Assembly (NCBI GenBank): GCA_027717875.1
Contig: JALLOL010000119.1
Location: 1-7,353, forward strand
Origin: Acidobacteria bacterium AH-259-L09
GTDB taxonomy: Bacteria > Acidobacteriota > UBA6911 > RPQK01
DNA length: 7,353 nucleotides
Reading direction: 5' to 3'
Shown: positions 5,608 to 7,353 of the stretch, in pieces
Numbering within the stretch: the first letter of the stretch is position 1
How the letters are laid out: each line of letters opens with the position of its first letter
Position numbers and translations under genes: made by a program
The notes under the pieces: generated by a model
Told to the model about the DNA's origin: nothing
The model's input: the letters and a program-made list of their open reading frames with translations, nothing else
The model's database searches: none

Positions 5608-5806
5608 CTTTGCGATCTCTGATAACCTCCGTTAGTTCGCCTATCTGTGATTCGGAGAGCCGATAGTTCCTGGCCAGAGTTACGTCCGGCTCAAGCCAGA
5701 ACTTGGCCTCGCCATCCGAGCAGTAGACATGAATATGGATCCGTGGTTTTTCCCGCGAGAAAAAGTAGAAACGATAACCCTTCCAGCGGAAGACCGTTGG
5801 ACTCAC
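5567..5806 (-). CDS. DUF4160 domain protein
   Basis: A 79-residue protein with the DUF4160 pattern: P-T-V-F-R-W-K-G-Y-R-F-Y-F-F-S-R-E, K-P-R-I-H-I-H-V, G-E-A-K-F-W-L-E-P-D-V-T-L-A-R-N-Y-R-L, and a C-terminal helix I-R-D-R-K-D-E-I-E-A-A-W. The GTG at 5806 is the only reasonable start, because a stop lies four codons upstream and the protein is then full length. There is no Shine-Dalgarno before the GTG. It is followed directly by, and overlaps, the DUF2442 gene. The function of the family is unknown. Confidence 0.88.
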   Translation of the reverse strand: MSPTVFRWKGYRFYFFSREKPRIHIHVYCSDGEAKFWLEPDVTLARNYRLSESQIGELTEVIRDRKDEIEAAWKKHFRS

Positions 5807-5812
5807 CGTGCC

Positions 5813-5842
5813 ATACTACACTTGAGCAGTACGGCCTTTCAA
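5813..5842 (-). promoter_or_regulatory. Possible promoter giving a leaderless DUF4160 transcript
   Basis: On the minus strand TTGAAA (5842-5837) and TAGTAT (5818-5813) are separated by 18 bases. The predicted start falls at or beside the GTG at 5806, which would explain the missing ribosome site. The boxes are only partial matches. The remaining bases, 5843-6003, hold nothing recognisable. Confidence 0.3.
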
Positions 5843-6003
5843 AGACTTCATTTCCTTCCCAGTCAGGGAGCGGGTTCTGGCAGTGACGTGGGTTCTTTCC
5901 CTTTCGAATCATCTCTCTTCCGTCCTAGTTTCGTTGCAATACTCACAAGGCCGTGGCCCTCAGTTGGAATTGTTCTTGACCGGTAAGGCTTATCCAGTCT
6001 GAA

Positions 6004-6384
6004 TTATATATCCCGGTAGTCGATACTCTTTGACTTTAGATGGGATTTTATTTTTTCAAGGCGTGGTTTTATCTCAGTCTCAACAACTTCATCCGTAAAT
6101 TCGGTCACTCCATAACGTGCTTCTTCGCTGTCGTCCTTAAGAGACCTAAATACCGGGTACACCTCACGAAGTGATGGCTCGTGATTTATTCTGGTCAGGC
6201 GTTCACCATGATCGGTTGTGTGATAACCGAGGAACCGAGCAAAATAGGACTCAACATAGTGGATAGCAGCGTAAAAATAACCAGTGATCGCCCAATCGAG
6301 AAACTTGTTTCCAGAAGCCCTGATTTCCACAATAAACTCTTCATTGTGGCGAGCTTTAGCAATATGCTCATCGAATGTCGGCAC
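6004..6384 (-). CDS. HEPN-like protein, third gene of operon
   Basis: A 126-residue, mostly helical protein. Residues 28-46 (F-L-D-W-A-I-T-G-Y-F-Y-A-A-I-H-Y-V-E-S) match the F-x-D-W-A-x-x-x-x-F-Y-A-A-x-H-Y core of HEPN-like proteins; H59-G-E-R and E-E-A-R-Y (87-91) follow, as in that group. An R-x5-H arrangement (Arg62 to His68) could be the HEPN RNase motif, but its register is not certain. The GTG start at 6384 overlaps the TAG of the preceding gene by one base (TAGTG), with GAGG 8 bases upstream, so it is coupled. HEPN proteins are often RNase toxins or defence effectors. The upstream genes lack an obvious nucleotidyltransferase (MNT), so this is not the classic HEPN/MNT pair. Confidence 0.7.
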   Translation of the reverse strand: MPTFDEHIAKARHNEEFIVEIRASGNKFLDWAITGYFYAAIHYVESYFARFLGYHTTDHGERLTRINHEPSLREVYPVFRSLKDDSEEARYGVTEFTDEVVETEIKPRLEKIKSHLKSKSIDYRDI

Positions 6385-6812
6385 TAGGACGACCTCTTGT
6401 AGATCAATACCCCTCGGTTCGGTCGAATTCGTTCAATTGGCCGGTCGCTGCGCGCAATCGCATGAAAATTGAAGTTGGCCTCGTCAAAATAATCCATAAT
6501 CTTCTGTTCTACTTCGTAGATTTTTTCGCGAACATCTCGCTTAAGAGAATTGATAAAAGTGAGCACATTAAGTAAACGGTCGTCCTTCTGATCCAGAAAA
6601 ACATACTCGACTTCGGGGATGGACGAAAAAAGGCGGGAAAAGAAATTTTCCAGGGTAGCGTCAAGTGTATTGTAAAGGTTTGTGCTTTTCTTTCCCGGCC
6701 ATAAGTATTCTCCGGGTCCTTCGACAGCAAATCCCACCGCTTCTACTTCCAAGTCAGCCCGGACCGTCACCCATCCTTCTTGTTCAGGATATAAGTTTGT
6801 CGTTAGCCTCAT
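6384..6812 (-). CDS. Unknown 142-aa protein, probable partner of the HEPN-like protein
   Basis: The N-terminal part has strand-like segments (W-V-T-V-R-A-D-L-E-V-E-A-V-G-F-A-V-E-G-P-G-E-Y). The middle has E-V-E-Y-V-F-L-D-Q-K-D-D-R-L-L-N-V-L-T-F, then a charged helix R-D-V-R-E-K-I-Y-E-V-E-Q-K-I-M-D-Y-F, and the end has F-N-F-H-A-I-A-R and G-V-L-I-Y-K-R. I have a general memory of similar small proteins beside HEPN-like genes but no named family. The ATG at 6812 overlaps the preceding TGA (ATGA) and has AAGGAG 8 bases upstream. Its position next to the HEPN-like gene suggests it may be the antitoxin or sensor partner; this is inference. Confidence 0.7.
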   Translation of the reverse strand: MRLTTNLYPEQEGWVTVRADLEVEAVGFAVEGPGEYLWPGKKSTNLYNTLDATLENFFSRLFSSIPEVEYVFLDQKDDRLLNVLTFINSLKRDVREKIYEVEQKIMDYFDEANFNFHAIARSDRPIERIRPNRGVLIYKRSS

Positions 6813-7054
6813 TGGATCTGCTCCTTCTTGAGTTTCTTCAGAGGTGTGACGGTCATAATATTTTGTGACTTTACTAAGTAGATCGGAGTGCCCTGTTGAT
6901 CCACTTGGTCTGTCTTAAAGATGTTAGTTGCGACCAGCTTTATCTTTACGGTGCTGCCGTCATCGAGGATGTACTCATTCCATTCTTCCTTGCGCGATTG
7001 AAAGCCGATCTCTTCCGCTTCGACATCTTTACCCTGGATGTTTACTTTTGGCAT
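6809..7054 (-). CDS. Unknown 81-aa protein, first gene of operon
   Basis: A small protein, MPKVNIQGKDVEAEE at the start, then E-E-W-N-E-Y-I-L-D-D-G-S-T-V-K-I-K-L-V-A-T-N-I-F and G-T-P-I-Y-L-V-K-S-Q-N-I-M-T-V. Alternating residues point to a beta-rich fold. ATG 7054 is preferred over the in-frame GTG at 7063: GGGAG lies 8 bases before the ATG but touches the GTG. The stop overlaps the next start as ATGA. The family is not named. Together with its two neighbours it forms a tight operon, which suggests one shared function. Confidence 0.75.
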   Translation of the reverse strand: MPKVNIQGKDVEAEEIGFQSRKEEWNEYILDDGSTVKIKLVATNIFKTDQVDQQGTPIYLVKSQNIMTVTPLKKLKKEQIQ

Positions 7055-7194
7055 TCCATACACTCCCTGACTATTGGTAGAACTTTTTTCTTATCAGAAT
7101 ATCGGAATACGATCCGCGTTCTCCCTTTACCTATATGGGTCTTTCTCGACAGACGGCTTGAAGTTAAGGCGACAGGAGCCTAACCTGTGCTTCC

Positions 7195-7310
7195 ATTATA
7201 CAGGATCATTGGCGATGACAGCATGGATGTTTTAGCCTGCGAAAAACGCCAAAAGGCAAACATGTCTTGCTCCCCACGTGATTTAAGCATTGAAATCCTG
7301 CACAGGTCAA
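7195..7310 (-). promoter_or_regulatory. Candidate promoter elements upstream of the three-gene operon
   Basis: On the minus strand a perfect TATAAT lies at 7200-7195, about 140 bases before the first gene, with no good -35 hexamer. A second possibility is TTGACC (7310-7305) with TTAAAT (7286-7281) at an 18-base spacing. The stretch 7055-7353 holds no convincing gene; only a frame of about 35 codons is seen on the minus strand. The long leader may be regulatory. Confidence 0.35.
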
Positions 7311-7353
7311 GCGTGAGGTGGTAGGGCGGAGATTTATAGGATTCCAAAATGTG

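Noticed and set aside
5691..5912. 73-codon open frame on the minus strand upstream of DUF4160
   Set aside because: It overlaps the DUF4160 gene in another frame and matches no family I recognise.
1..7353. CRISPR array, tRNA or rRNA genes
   Set aside because: No regularly spaced repeats and no cloverleaf or rRNA-like sequence were seen.

Overview
The window is an accessory, plastic stretch of a bacterial chromosome or large plasmid. It holds several small toxin-antitoxin-like genes, gene remnants and two nested mobile elements, and no core metabolic gene. Nearly every intact gene reads on the minus strand. The host cannot be named. Shine-Dalgarno sites and sigma70-type promoters indicate a bacterium, and the mix of DUF433/DUF5615, Uma2, DUF4160/DUF2442 and HEPN-like genes is common in environmental bacteria rich in toxin-antitoxin modules. 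The mobile element is clearly GC-rich, while the three-gene operon at the right end is more AT-rich, which suggests separate origins.

Left part (1-1459): an ATGA-coupled DUF433/DUF5615 pair, whose second gene runs off the window edge; a remnant of a VapC-type PIN toxin on the plus strand; a short array of ACGCGGA repeats; and a Uma2-family endonuclease gene whose 5' end has been replaced by antisense IS sequence.

Middle (about 1433-5217): the C-terminal part of an IS4-family transposase lies in two pieces on the plus strand, 1433-1510 and 4891-5217. Joined, they restore the family's Y-(2)-R-(3)-E-(6)-K signature in frame. Between them sits a 3.4-kb element of four minus-strand genes: a DUF5372-like gene, an HTH protein, a 96-residue unknown and a 698-residue large serine recombinase. 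The last three form one tightly packed operon behind a consensus promoter. Both junctions carry GA (within TTGA), as expected from large serine recombinases of the TnpX/TndX type, so the element probably inserted into the codon of the transposase catalytic glutamate. This is the most notable structure in the window.

Right part (5218-7353): an overlapping DUF4160/DUF2442 pair, then a translationally coupled three-gene operon (81 aa, 142 aa and a 126-aa HEPN-like protein) that looks like an uncharacterised toxin-antitoxin or defence module. The last 300 bases hold its probable promoter and no recognisable gene.
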